Shown here piece after piece: positions 40,865 to 49,491 of a stretch of 64,000 nt of DNA. Source of the DNA: DATAVB01 sp036267955 (GTDB lineage: Bacteria > Actinomycetota > Actinomycetes > Mycobacteriales > QHCD01); the NCBI GenBank assembly GCA_036267955.1, contig DATAVB010000134.1, forward strand, positions 138,218 through 202,217, given 5' to 3'. The notes under the pieces are model-generated. The model was not told the origin of the DNA. It saw only the letters and a list, made by a program, of their open reading frames with translations, and did not search any database. Positions within the stretch are counted from its first letter, which is position 1, and every line of letters starts with the position of its first letter. Made by a program: the position numbers and the translations under genes.

Positions 40865-41967
40865 GAACCTCCGCCCGCCGCTTCGCTGTCCTCACCCGCA
40901 GCCCGTACCAGGGCTGGCGCAAGCGGCATTTCGTTGTTGACGTCCTCGAGGCGGACGCACGCCGCCACATGGTCGATCCGGCTGGAAACCGACGCCAGAT
41001 CGGGGCGATCGGTGTCGCACAGCCCCGGCTGTGACATGGGGCAGCGCGGGTGGAACGGGCATCCCTGCGGGATCGCCAGCAGGCTCGGGATGTCCGCGGT
41101 GCGCAACCCCGTTCCGCTCTTACTGCGAGTAAGTTTCGGATCCGGCTCGGGAATCGCCTGCCGCAGTGCCCGGGTATAGGGATGCGCGGGCTCATTGATG
41201 ACCTGTTCGGTCGGGCCCTGTTCCACCACTCGGCCGAGATACATCACCGCGGTTTCCCCGCCCCAGCCGAAATACTTCGCCAGTGCGAGGTCGTGGGTGA
41301 TGAACAGGAATCCCACATCGAGTTCGTCGCGGAGGTTTCCCATCATCCTGAGCATGCTGATGCGGATCGATACGTCCAACATGGACGTTGCCTCGTCAGC
41401 GATGATCAGGCGTGGATCCATTGTCAGCGCGCGGGCCACGGCCACCCGCTGCCGCTGTCCACCGGAAAGTTGGTGCGGGTATTTCGGCAGGAAATTGCCC
41501 GGCGGAGTGAGATCGACCTTGAGAAGCAATTCCTCGGCCTTGGCGTGGGCGGCGGCCCGGGAACGCACCATGCCGTGTTTACGCATCGGCGCAACCAGCG
41601 TGCTTTCCACCGTACGGGTGGGATTCAGCGACGCGTACGGGTCCTGGTGGATGTACTGCACGGCACGCCGGTACTTGCCGCGGTCCCGCCGGCCGAGCGA
41701 TGCGAGATCCTTGCCGTCAAACCAGACCGCCCCATCGGTGGGCGCGTTCAGCCCGGCGGCAATGCGAGCGGTCGTCGTCTTTCCCGAGCCACTCTCGCCG
41801 ACCAGACAGACCACCCGGCCGGCGTGTAGATCAAGGCTCACATTGTCCACGGCCGGGACGTCGCCGCGCTTCGTCTGGAAAACCTGACTCACGTTCTCCA
41901 GCCGCATCAGCGGGTCGCCCGCAGCGGGCGCCGGCACCGAACGCTCTTCCTGCGTCACCTCAGACAT
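40861..41967 (-). CDS. ABC importer ATPase (OppF/DppF-type)
   Basis: 368-aa ATPase: Walker A GESGSGKTT, Q-loop IHQDPYASLNP, signature LSGGQRQRVAVARAL, Walker B LIIADEATSMLD, H-loop THD. The C-terminal oligopeptide/dipeptide extension contains CPFHPRCPMSQPGLC. LIIADEATSMLDVSIRISML and two N-terminal halves are typical of DppF. It overlaps the OppD-type ATPase by 8 bp. Confidence 0.92.
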   Translation of the reverse strand: MSEVTQEERSVPAPAAGDPLMRLENVSQVFQTKRGDVPAVDNVSLDLHAGRVVCLVGESGSGKTTTARIAAGLNAPTDGAVWFDGKDLASLGRRDRGKYRRAVQYIHQDPYASLNPTRTVESTLVAPMRKHGMVRSRAAAHAKAEELLLKVDLTPPGNFLPKYPHQLSGGQRQRVAVARALTMDPRLIIADEATSMLDVSIRISMLRMMGNLRDELDVGFLFITHDLALAKYFGWGGETAVMYLGRVVEQGPTEQVINEPAHPYTRALRQAIPEPDPKLTRSKSGTGLRTADIPSLLAIPQGCPFHPRCPMSQPGLCDTDRPDLASVSSRIDHVAACVRLEDVNNEMPLAPALVRAAGEDSEAAGGGS

Positions 41968-43102
41968 CCACGACCACCGGCTTCCGCTCCAGGCTCATCT
42001 CATCGGCATAGAAGCATGCCGCGCTGTGATGGTGGTCAATGGGCTCCAACGCGGGTTCGTCGACCGAACAACGGTCCTGCGCGAAGGGACACCGCGGGTG
42101 GAACGCACAACCGGTGGGCAGCTCGCCGAACGCCGGCGGCGAACCCTTCACCGACGCGACCGCGAACGGCTCGCCACTGACCGGCGGCACCGCCTTGATC
42201 AGCCCGATCGTGTACGGGTGCCTGGGACCGTAGAACGTGTCCTCGACCCCACCCAGCTCCACAATCCGGCCGCCGTACATGGTCGCGACCCGGTCGGCCA
42301 GCTCGGCGGCCAGCGCCAGGTCGTGGGTCACGAAGACCATGGTGAAATGCAGCTCGTCCTGCAGCCGGCGCAGCACATCGACGACCGCCCGCTGGGTCAG
42401 GATGTCCAGCGCCGTCGTCGGCTCGTCCAGCACCACCAGCTGCGGATCCAGCACCAGCCCCAGCGCGATCAGCACCCGCTGGCGCATGCCGCCGGACAGC
42501 TCGTGCGGGTAGGCCCGCAGCACCCGCGCCGGCTCCAGCTGCACCAGCTCCAGCAGCTCCGACGCGCGCGCCTCGATCTGCTCGGCGGACATGTCCTTGC
42601 GGTGTGCCCGCACCGTCTCGGCGAACTGTGCACCGACCCGCATCAGCGGATTCAGCGAGTTCATCGCGCCCTGATAGACGACCGCAGACTCGGTCCAGCG
42701 GAACTGCCGCAGCTCCTCCGGACGCAGCTCGAGCACGTTGATCATGTCGCCACCGCGCCGCCGGAACCGGATCGTGCCTTCCCGGATCTGGCCGAGCTTC
42801 GGCAGCAGCCGCAGCATCGCCAGCGCCAGCGTTGTCTTTCCGCAGCCGCTCTCGCCCACCAGCGCCAGGCTCTCGCCGGCGTACAGGTCCAGGTCGATGT
42901 CCTTGACCACCGAGACAGTCTTCTTCTTGCCGATCCGGTAATCGACCGCCAGGCCGCGGATCTCGACCAACGTCGTACCCGACGTCACCCGGCCGTCCGC
43001 CGCGTCCGTGGCCGTCCACGATCCGCCCGAGACCGCCCGATGCTGACCGGTGTCGCTGCTTTCCGTCCTACCGTTGCCGGTCGGATGTCCCATCCCGCTC
43101 AT
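41960..43102 (-). CDS. ABC importer ATPase (OppD/DppD-type)
   Basis: 380-aa ATPase with Walker A GESGCGKTTLALAML, signature LSGGMRQRVLIALGL, Walker B LVVLDEPTTALD and the C-terminal GCAFHPRCPFAQDRC cluster. A low-complexity ~40-residue N-terminus precedes LVEIRGLAVDYRIG. ATG 43102 overlaps the permease stop (ATGA); the reading frame extends far upstream inside the permease gene but is not used. Confidence 0.92.
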   Translation of the reverse strand: MSGMGHPTGNGRTESSDTGQHRAVSGGSWTATDAADGRVTSGTTLVEIRGLAVDYRIGKKKTVSVVKDIDLDLYAGESLALVGESGCGKTTLALAMLRLLPKLGQIREGTIRFRRRGGDMINVLELRPEELRQFRWTESAVVYQGAMNSLNPLMRVGAQFAETVRAHRKDMSAEQIEARASELLELVQLEPARVLRAYPHELSGGMRQRVLIALGLVLDPQLVVLDEPTTALDILTQRAVVDVLRRLQDELHFTMVFVTHDLALAAELADRVATMYGGRIVELGGVEDTFYGPRHPYTIGLIKAVPPVSGEPFAVASVKGSPPAFGELPTGCAFHPRCPFAQDRCSVDEPALEPIDHHHSAACFYADEMSLERKPVVVDV

Positions 43103-44022
43103 CCTTCCCGCAACCGTGGGTTGATGATCTCTTCCAACGATCGGATCAACCAGATGGACGACACCTGCAGCAGGCTGATCACGATCAGCGGGCTCAACAG
43201 GTAGAAGGCGCTGTCGGAGTTGAAGATCGCGCCCTTCGTCCAGGCCTCGTTGATCATGATGCCCCAGTTGGTGCCGGACATCGGCGCCAGGCCGAGCAGG
43301 TACAGACCGGCCAGGGCGTAGACCGCGCCGGTCATGGCGGTGATGAAGTTGATCAGCAGATAACTCGCCATATTGGGCAGGATCTCGCGGATGATGATGC
43401 GCGTCGTCCCGAGGTCGACCAGCCGGGCCGCCTCGACGTACTCTCGCTCTTTCAGCGAGAGCACCTGGGCCCGGACGGCGCGGAGCAGTGTGGGCCAGCC
43501 GAGTCCGCCGAGGAGTAAGGCGAGCAGGAACGCGCTGTCGAGCTGCAGGTAGGCCGAGAGCACGAGCAGCAGCGGAAACTGCGGGACGGTGAGGACGAAG
43601 TCGGTGACCTGCACGACGGCCGAGTCGAACCAGCCACCGAGATAGGCCGCCAGCGCACCGAATACAACGGCGACGATGGTCCCGAGTGTGGCGGCGACCA
43701 GGCCGACGACGATCACGTCCTGCCCGCCGGCGATGATCTGCCTGAGAGTGTCCTTGCCCTCGAAGTCGGTGCCCAGTGGGTGCGCGCCGCTCGGGAACAG
43801 GTAGATCGAGCCGATATGGGCGCTGCCGTCGGGCTTGATGAAGTACTGGCCGAACAGGCCCATCAGGCACAGCAGCAGGAATACCCAGAAGCCGATGAAC
43901 CCGGTCTTGCTGCGCAACAGCGCGGTGAAGAACGACTTGATCGGCCCCGACCCGCGGGTCGGTCTGATGTCCGGGACCAGACCGGGATTGGTGGTCGCGG
44001 TGGAGGCAAGGGGCTGGCTCAT
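43099..44022 (-). CDS. ABC importer permease (DppC-type)
   Basis: 307-aa permease: N-terminal cytoplasmic region and first helix (TGFIGFWVFLLLCLMGLFG), GAHPLGTDFEGKDTLRQII (characteristic DppC periplasmic loop), and EAA loop EYVEAARLVDLGTTRIIIRE. Directly abuts the DppB-type gene (TAA-ATG) and overlaps the ATPase gene. Six helices expected. Confidence 0.91.
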   Translation of the reverse strand: MSQPLASTATTNPGLVPDIRPTRGSGPIKSFFTALLRSKTGFIGFWVFLLLCLMGLFGQYFIKPDGSAHIGSIYLFPSGAHPLGTDFEGKDTLRQIIAGGQDVIVVGLVAATLGTIVAVVFGALAAYLGGWFDSAVVQVTDFVLTVPQFPLLLVLSAYLQLDSAFLLALLLGGLGWPTLLRAVRAQVLSLKEREYVEAARLVDLGTTRIIIREILPNMASYLLINFITAMTGAVYALAGLYLLGLAPMSGTNWGIMINEAWTKGAIFNSDSAFYLLSPLIVISLLQVSSIWLIRSLEEIINPRLREG

Positions 44023-45099
44023 TTAGCGCATCCCCTCGATGTTGATCCGCGGATCGATTCGGCTGAGCAGCAGATCGGCGACCAGGTTGGCGACAATCAC
44101 CGACAGCGTGAGGACGAGAATGAAGCCCTGCATGACCGGGTAGTCGCGGCTGGTAATTGCCGTATAGAAGTAAAAACCAACCCCCTGATATTTGAAGATC
44201 TGTTCGACCAGGGTGGAGCCACCGACGACGAAGCCGATCGCGATCGCGAACTGGGTGAACAGCGGCAGGACGGCATTACGGCCCACGTACATCGCCCGGA
44301 TCCGCCCCTCCTTCAGCCCGCGCGCCTTGGCGACGGTGACGAAGTCTTCGTCGAGCACCTGGGTGGTCGAGGATTTCATCACCAGGATCCAGCCACCGAC
44401 CAGCGTGATGACATAGATCGAAATCGGCAGCGCCGCGTGGTAGAGCGCGTCGCTGAAGAAGGTGAAATTGAAACCTGGGTGGACGCCCGGCGAGTAGGTG
44501 CCCTGGACGCTGTCGACGCTGAACAGATTCAGCTCGACGCCACCGATCACGATGACGAGGATCGCCCAGACATAGTTGGGAACCGAGTGCAGGAACGACG
44601 ACAGGTTGGTGATGAGGTGGTCGAGGAAACTGCCGCGGCGGTAGCCGATCAGGACGCCCAGGATCACGCCGATGATGAAGGCGATGATCGTGCCCAGCCC
44701 GACGCTGAAGAGCGTCCAGGGCAGGTACTTCTTGATGTAGGTGGTGACGCTCACCCCGGGTGAAACGATCGACTGGCCCATGTCGCCGTGCAGCAGTCGC
44801 CAGATGTAGTGGATGTACTGCTTGGGCAGCGGCTCATTCGGGTTGTACGTCAGCAGTGAGGTCGCCTGCGCGATCGCGTCCGCGCGGGAGTATCCCTGCT
44901 GTAACTTTGAGGTAACGAAGGCGTCCACCGGGTTGCCGGGCATGAATCTGGTGAGGAAGAACGTGGCCGACGTGACGAGATATGCCGTCACCACGCTCTT
45001 GAGCACCCGCCGCAAGGAATAACTTCGCAGCACCCGCCCGACTTTGGAGGGCGATCGTGCGCCGGCCTTGACGGGTCCGACTACTTCCGCAACGGCCAT
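44023..45099 (-). CDS. ABC importer permease (DppB-type)
   Basis: 358-aa permease with VVTAYLVTSATFFLTRFMPGNPVDAF at the start, VGLGTIIAFIIGVILGVLIGY and the EAA loop DFVTVAKARGLKEGRIRAMYV. First gene of the family-5 importer operon; SD AGGAGAGG is 6-8 bases before ATG. The upstream 450 bp carry several palindromes that likely regulate the operon. Confidence 0.91.
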   Translation of the reverse strand: MAVAEVVGPVKAGARSPSKVGRVLRSYSLRRVLKSVVTAYLVTSATFFLTRFMPGNPVDAFVTSKLQQGYSRADAIAQATSLLTYNPNEPLPKQYIHYIWRLLHGDMGQSIVSPGVSVTTYIKKYLPWTLFSVGLGTIIAFIIGVILGVLIGYRRGSFLDHLITNLSSFLHSVPNYVWAILVIVIGGVELNLFSVDSVQGTYSPGVHPGFNFTFFSDALYHAALPISIYVITLVGGWILVMKSSTTQVLDEDFVTVAKARGLKEGRIRAMYVGRNAVLPLFTQFAIAIGFVVGGSTLVEQIFKYQGVGFYFYTAITSRDYPVMQGFILVLTLSVIVANLVADLLLSRIDPRINIEGMR

Positions 45100-45202
45100 C
45101 CGTTACCTCTCCTGTCCTGCCTCGTGCGCCGGACGACACCGGCCCGCTCGGTGTTTGCATGATGCAGCACCAGACGTTCCCGCGCCAGCCATTCGCTCTT
45201 TA

Positions 45203-45294
45203 AAACGTGCACGTTTCTGAATCTTGACCGGGAAGAGTCCGCAGTCACGCGCAACGTGACTGCCAGGCGCGACCCCGTTACCACATGTGGTGAC
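45203..45294. promoter_or_regulatory. Three palindromes upstream of the importer operon
   Basis: In the 448-bp gap 45100-45547: AAACGTGCACGTTT (45203-45216, perfect 14-bp, LacI-operator-like), AGTCAC-N7-GTGACT (45243-45248/45256-45261) and ACCACATGTGGT (45280-45291, with matching outer G/C pairs to 45277-45294). They sit 100-200 bp before the importer start codon. The rest of the gap (45295-45547) shows only direct CGATTG-poor, lower-GC sequence with no gene I can support. Confidence 0.55.
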
Positions 45295-45547
45295 ATGGCA
45301 TCGCAACCGCCCATATGGCGAGAACGTCGTCGTTCGGCCGAGAGTTGCACCATAGGGTGATGCCGCCGCGACCGGCCCAACGCCACGCGGTGAGCATTGT
45401 CACCCGTGATCGCCGTTGAGCACGGTTGAGCATTGTTGAACACAGTGGACGATTCGGCGGATCGCGAATACTAGCAAATGGCTAATCGGCGGCTGCGGAC
45501 AGTCTCTTTTCCGATAGGCGATCTGGGTTTTCCAGTTTCTCGGTGTT

Positions 45548-46849
45548 TCAGGCGCCATCCGGGCGGCGGGCCAGGATCTGGTCGACGCCCATCCTGTTGT
45601 CGGCGAACGCCAACGCGCCGCCGACCAGATACAGCCGCCAGACCCGGGCCCGCGCAACGCCGATCAGCGCGACCGCGTCGTCCCACCGCTCGTCGAGCGT
45701 CGCCGCCCACGCGGTGGCGGTACGGGCATAATGCTCACGCATCGCCTGCACATCACGGATCTCGAAGCCGGCGCGCTCCAGGTAGGTGACGGTGGCGCCG
45801 AGCGGACGCATCGTCATGTCGGGGGCGATGAAGGACTCGATGAAGGGGCCGCCGCCGGGGGCGTCCGGGCCGTGCGACATCTGCTGCAGCAGCAGCAGTC
45901 CGCCACCGGGACGCACGGCTTCCCGCAGCACTCCGGCATAGGTCGGATACTGCTCGTCGCCGACGTGCTCACCCATCTCGATCGAGGCCACCGCGTCGTA
46001 CGGGCCGCCGACATCCTCGCGGTAGTCCTGGCAACGGACCCACACCTGATCGCCCAACCCGGCTTCGGCGGCTCGCCGGCGTACGAACTCGGCCTGCGCT
46101 CCGGAAAGCGTGACGCCGGTTGCCTGCACGCCGTACTCCTTCGCGGCGTGCAGTACGAGCGAACCCCAGCCACAGCCCACGTCCAGCAGTCGCATGCCTT
46201 GGTGCAGCCCCAGCTTGCGGCACACCAGGTCGAGCTTGTCCCGCTGCGCGTCGCCGATCCCGTATCCGGCGTCGTCGGATGTCCCCCCGTCAGACGTCCC
46301 CCCGTCAGACGTCCCCCCGTCAGACGTCTCCCCGTCAGACGTCCCCCCGTCAGACGTCCATAGGGCGCACGAATAGGCCATCGACTCGTCCAGCAGGAGG
46401 CGGTAGAAGTCGTTGCCCAGGTCGTAGTGGTAGGCGATCACGTCGCGGTCCCGGCGCGGCGAGTGCAGCCGGCCGGCCGGGCGGGCCTCCGGGACGGGCG
46501 GTGGCGGGCGGAATCCCAGAACGCCCAGTCGAATCGCATCGACCGCGATCCCGGCACGGGTGGCGAGGTCGAGCTTCGGTGGCACAGTGACGGCGGCCCG
46601 GGCTCGGCGAAGCGCTTCGGCGAGATCGCCGTCGACGTCGATTTCGCCGGCTATATAGCCGCGGGCGAGCCCGAGCTCGTCGGGATTCCAGAGCAACCGG
46701 CGCAGCGCCCGGCGCGACTGGAGCACCACGCACGGTCCGTCCGCCGGCCCGGCCCGGCTGCCGTCGAATGCGCGGAGGCCGACGGGCATATCGATTCCCA
46801 GCGCGCGGTGTACCAGCGCGGCAATACGGGAAGCAATATCGCGTGCCAT
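45548..46849 (-). CDS. Cyclopropane-fatty-acid-synthase-like methyltransferase
   Basis: 433-aa SAM-dependent enzyme of the CFA synthase/mycolic-acid methyltransferase group. N-terminal lipid-binding part (VVLQSRRALRRLLWNPDELG, ARGYIAGEIDVDGDL), then IAYHYDLGNDFYRLLLDESM, motif I LLDVGCGWGSLVLHAA, SIEMGEHVG with the conserved Glu, and FIESFIAPD. A T-S-D-G-G repeat tract interrupts the loop after YSCALW. ATG 46849 begins the conserved region. Likely methylates or cyclopropanates membrane lipid acyl chains; divergent from the FAD oxidoreductase by 100 bp. Confidence 0.87.
   Translation of the reverse strand: MARDIASRIAALVHRALGIDMPVGLRAFDGSRAGPADGPCVVLQSRRALRRLLWNPDELGLARGYIAGEIDVDGDLAEALRRARAAVTVPPKLDLATRAGIAVDAIRLGVLGFRPPPPVPEARPAGRLHSPRRDRDVIAYHYDLGNDFYRLLLDESMAYSCALWTSDGGTSDGETSDGGTSDGGTSDGGTSDDAGYGIGDAQRDKLDLVCRKLGLHQGMRLLDVGCGWGSLVLHAAKEYGVQATGVTLSGAQAEFVRRRAAEAGLGDQVWVRCQDYREDVGGPYDAVASIEMGEHVGDEQYPTYAGVLREAVRPGGGLLLLQQMSHGPDAPGGGPFIESFIAPDMTMRPLGATVTYLERAGFEIRDVQAMREHYARTATAWAATLDERWDDAVALIGVARARVWRLYLVGGALAFADNRMGVDQILARRPDGA
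46271..46361. repeat. 15-bp coding minisatellite, about six copies
   Basis: Tandem 15-bp units of the type GACGTCCCCCCGTCA, with one GACGTCTCCCCGTCA variant, lying in frame within the CFA-like gene. They encode repeated T-S-D-G-G (one T-S-D-G-E) in a surface loop between the AYSCALW segment and the SAM-binding domain. Confidence 0.92.
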
Positions 46850-46949
46850 GGTCGGTATTCGTCGCTGCCGTGCGATCCGGCTTGGGTGAGCCGGCTCACT
46901 GTCGGCCGCGCCCGGCAATCCGGTACGCACACGGCGCCGAACATCAACC

Positions 46950-48203
46950 ATGCGTATCGCGGTGATCGGCAGCGGTGTCTCTGGGTTGACTGCTGCCTAT
47001 GTGCTGCAGAAAAGGCACGATGTCCGGCTTTTCGAGAGCGACGACCGGCTCGGCGGGCACGCGCACACGCATGACGTGACCGGTTCGGACGGTCGGGCCG
47101 TGGCGGTCGACTCCGGCTTCCTCGTCTGTAACGACCGGACATATCCCACCTTGTTGCGGCTCTTCGACGAACTCGGGGTCGCCACTCAGAGCACCGAGAT
47201 GTCGATGAGCATCCGCTGCGAGGAATGCGGTCTGGAGTACGCAGGTGCCCGCCATCTCGGCGGGCTGTTCCCGCGGGCCGGCAATCTGGCCCGGCCGCGC
47301 TACCTGCGGCTGCTGGCCGAGATACCGCGGTTCCACCACGCCGCTCTGCGGATGCTGTCCGGGCCGGACAGCGCCGACCCGACACTCGCCGAGTTCCTCG
47401 CCGCCGGCGCGTTCTCCACCTATTTCGTCGACCATTTCGTGCTGCCCCTGGTCGCCACTGTCTGGTCGGTCGACGCCACGACGGCCGGCCAGTATCCGGC
47501 CCGGGCGTTGTTCGTGTTCCTGCGCAACCACGGGATGCTCCGGGTCAACGGGTCGCCCCGGTGGCGAACCGTCGTCGGCGGGTCACGGACCTATGTGGAG
47601 CGGGTGGCGAAGTCGCTGACCTCGGTGCACGTCTCGACCCCGGTGCGGTCGGTGCGCCGACACGGCTCCGGCGCGGCGGTGCTGGATGATTCCGACGAGC
47701 TGCACCGGGTCGATCGGGTGGTGATCGCCACCCACGCCGACGAGGCGCTGCGGCTGCTGGCCGATCCGACCGAGGCCGAAAGCCGGCTGCTCGGCGCGTA
47801 CCGCTATTCCCACAACACAGCCGTGCTGCACACCGACACCTCGGTGCTGCCAGTCAGCCGGCGGGCCCGGGCGTCGTGGAACCATCTCAAGCCGAGCTGC
47901 CGCTCGGACCGCATCGACGTGCAGGTCAGCTACGACCTCAACCGGCTGATGCGGCTGGACACCCCGTCGACCTATCTGGTGACGCTCGGCGCCGCCGGTC
48001 GGGTCGACCCGAGGGCGACAGTGGCGACGATGGATTACCGGCATCCGATTTATACGCCCGAGTCAGTGGCGGCCCGGCAGCGACTGCCGGAGCTGAACGA
48101 CGGGATCACCGCGTTCGCGGGGGCCTATCACGGCGCCGGGTTCCATGAGGACGGTTGCCTGTCCGGTGTGCTGGCGGCGGAATCGCTCGGCGTGTCGTGG
48201 TAG
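46950..48203 (+). CDS. FAD/NAD(P)-binding oxidoreductase of the CFA cluster
   Basis: 417-aa flavoprotein. N-terminal dinucleotide-binding IAVIGSGVSGLTAAYVL, then LFESDDRLGGHAHTH, VDSGFLVCNDRTYPTL and C-terminal ITAFAGAYHGAGFHEDGCLSGV, which are diagnostic for the amine-oxidase-like protein that accompanies CFA-type methyltransferases and DUF1365. Probably acts on modified fatty acyl chains, for example saturation or oxidation steps. Coupled to the downstream DUF1365 gene by overlap. Confidence 0.88.
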   Translation: MRIAVIGSGVSGLTAAYVLQKRHDVRLFESDDRLGGHAHTHDVTGSDGRAVAVDSGFLVCNDRTYPTLLRLFDELGVATQSTEMSMSIRCEECGLEYAGARHLGGLFPRAGNLARPRYLRLLAEIPRFHHAALRMLSGPDSADPTLAEFLAAGAFSTYFVDHFVLPLVATVWSVDATTAGQYPARALFVFLRNHGMLRVNGSPRWRTVVGGSRTYVERVAKSLTSVHVSTPVRSVRRHGSGAAVLDDSDELHRVDRVVIATHADEALRLLADPTEAESRLLGAYRYSHNTAVLHTDTSVLPVSRRARASWNHLKPSCRSDRIDVQVSYDLNRLMRLDTPSTYLVTLGAAGRVDPRATVATMDYRHPIYTPESVAARQRLPELNDGITAFAGAYHGAGFHEDGCLSGVLAAESLGVSW

Positions 48204-48934
48204 CCGTTGTGCCCGGTCTCTATGACGCGGTGGTGGGGCACGACCGGCGCGAGCAACCACGGCATGCCTTCCGGCACCGGATGTTTCTCTGGCTGGTCGA
48301 TCTGGATGCGCTCCCCCGGCTCCCGTGGTGGCTCCGGCCGTGGGGCGGCTTCGATCCGCGGGACCATCTCGACGGCGCCGCCGGATCGAGCCTGCGATCC
48401 GTGGTCGACACCTGGCTGGCCGCCCGTGGCGTGGATCTGTCCGGCGGCCGGGTGTTCATGCTGACCTGTCCACGGGTGTTGGGTTATGCGTTCAATCCGC
48501 TGTCAGTGTTCTGGTGCTATGACCAGAACGGTGCGCCGGTGTGCCTGATCGCGGAGGTGCACAACACCTACGGCGAGCGGCACGCCTATCTGCTGCACCC
48601 CGACGACGAGGGTCGGGCGCGGACCCCGAAATCCTTCTATGTGTCGCCCTTCCTCGCCGCGGGCGGGCAGTACGTCATGCGGTTCGAGCCGCCGGGGGAA
48701 AGGCTTTCGGTCACCATCGCGCTGCGCCAGGAGGGCCGTACACCCTTCAACGCGACGGTGCGCGGCTCCCGGCGGGAGTTGTCCACTCGTACGGTCGCGG
48801 CGGCGACCCTGCGTCGGCCGTTCGCCCCGCAGTGGGTCATCGCCCTGATCCACCGACACGGCATCGAACTGTGGCTGCGCCGAGCCCGCCGATTCGCACA
48901 CTCGCCGCCCATCCCGACCCATGATCATGAGTAG
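48197..48934 (+). CDS. DUF1365 protein
   Basis: 245-aa DUF1365 protein: start VPGLYDAVVGHDRREQPRHAF, then FRHRMFLWLVDLDALPRL, RVFMLTCPRVLGYAFNPLS and VCLIAEVHNTYGERHAYLL. GTG 48197 is chosen because it overlaps the upstream stop; GTG 48209 is also possible. DUF1365 genes are regularly found with CFA-like methyltransferases and the FAD protein next door; the biochemical role is not known. Confidence 0.86.
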   Translation: MVAVVPGLYDAVVGHDRREQPRHAFRHRMFLWLVDLDALPRLPWWLRPWGGFDPRDHLDGAAGSSLRSVVDTWLAARGVDLSGGRVFMLTCPRVLGYAFNPLSVFWCYDQNGAPVCLIAEVHNTYGERHAYLLHPDDEGRARTPKSFYVSPFLAAGGQYVMRFEPPGERLSVTIALRQEGRTPFNATVRGSRRELSTRTVAAATLRRPFAPQWVIALIHRHGIELWLRRARRFAHSPPIPTHDHE

Positions 48935-48942
48935 GTGGATCT

Positions 48943-49407
48943 TCAGGTGGGCGGTGGCTGGATCTCGAAGCGTTGCACGGTCTGGGTTCCGAGCAACTCT
49001 TCGTAGAATTCCACCGGAATAGCGGAATGCCAGAATTGCGTCGCACCTGAATTCCCGGCCACCTGACGGGTCTGCCATTTCCCCGGAAAGCGGTTGAATA
49101 TCTGGCGCGCGACCTCCCGGCCGAGGCCGCTGCGCCGATACTTCCGGAGAATGAAGAATTCCGCGATATCGGTCGCGGCTGGCATGTCACCGGTCCGCAC
49201 CAGGACGAAGCCGGCCCACCGGGAGTCAACCCGGACGAGGAAGGCATGCCGGTCCGGGTCGGTCCAGTAGTGATCGAGGTAGCGGTAGCCGAACTCGCCG
49301 TGCTCGTCGACATCGCGGCCGTCGATCTCGGAGAAGTCGTAGCCGTACAACTCCAGAAGCCGCCGCAGCACGGGCTTCTCGGTCTCGCTGGCCGGGATGA
49401 TCTCCAT
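48943..49407 (-). CDS. GNAT N-acetyltransferase
   Basis: 154-aa GNAT protein with acetyl-CoA loop RKYRRSGLGREVARQIF followed by WQTRQVAGNSGATQFWHS. ATG 49407 is preferred; an upstream TTG at 49416 is possible. Convergent with the DUF1365 gene and upstream-adjacent to the TrmB regulator, from which it is divergent. Substrate unknown. Confidence 0.84.
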   Translation of the reverse strand: MEIIPASETEKPVLRRLLELYGYDFSEIDGRDVDEHGEFGYRYLDHYWTDPDRHAFLVRVDSRWAGFVLVRTGDMPAATDIAEFFILRKYRRSGLGREVARQIFNRFPGKWQTRQVAGNSGATQFWHSAIPVEFYEELLGTQTVQRFEIQPPPT

Positions 49408-49448
49408 GTGGGCCAACTCTAATCGAGCGACCCCCGGTCAGGTCAAAC

Positions 49449-49469
49449 TAGTAGTTGCGTTAGCTACTA
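49449..49469. promoter_or_regulatory. Inverted repeat upstream of the TrmB-like gene
   Basis: TAGTAG (49449-49454) and CTACTA (49464-49469) are perfect arms with nine bases between, 23 bp before the GTG start. An operator for the TrmB-type protein, or for the divergent GNAT gene, is plausible. Confidence 0.5.
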
Positions 49470-49491
49470 CGTCCGGCTAGCGTGTCGGCAT

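Noticed and set aside
43103..43870. Long upstream extension of the OppD-type ATPase
   Set aside because: It lies entirely inside the DppC-type permease gene on the same strand in another frame; ATG 43102 overlapping the permease stop is the normal coupled start.
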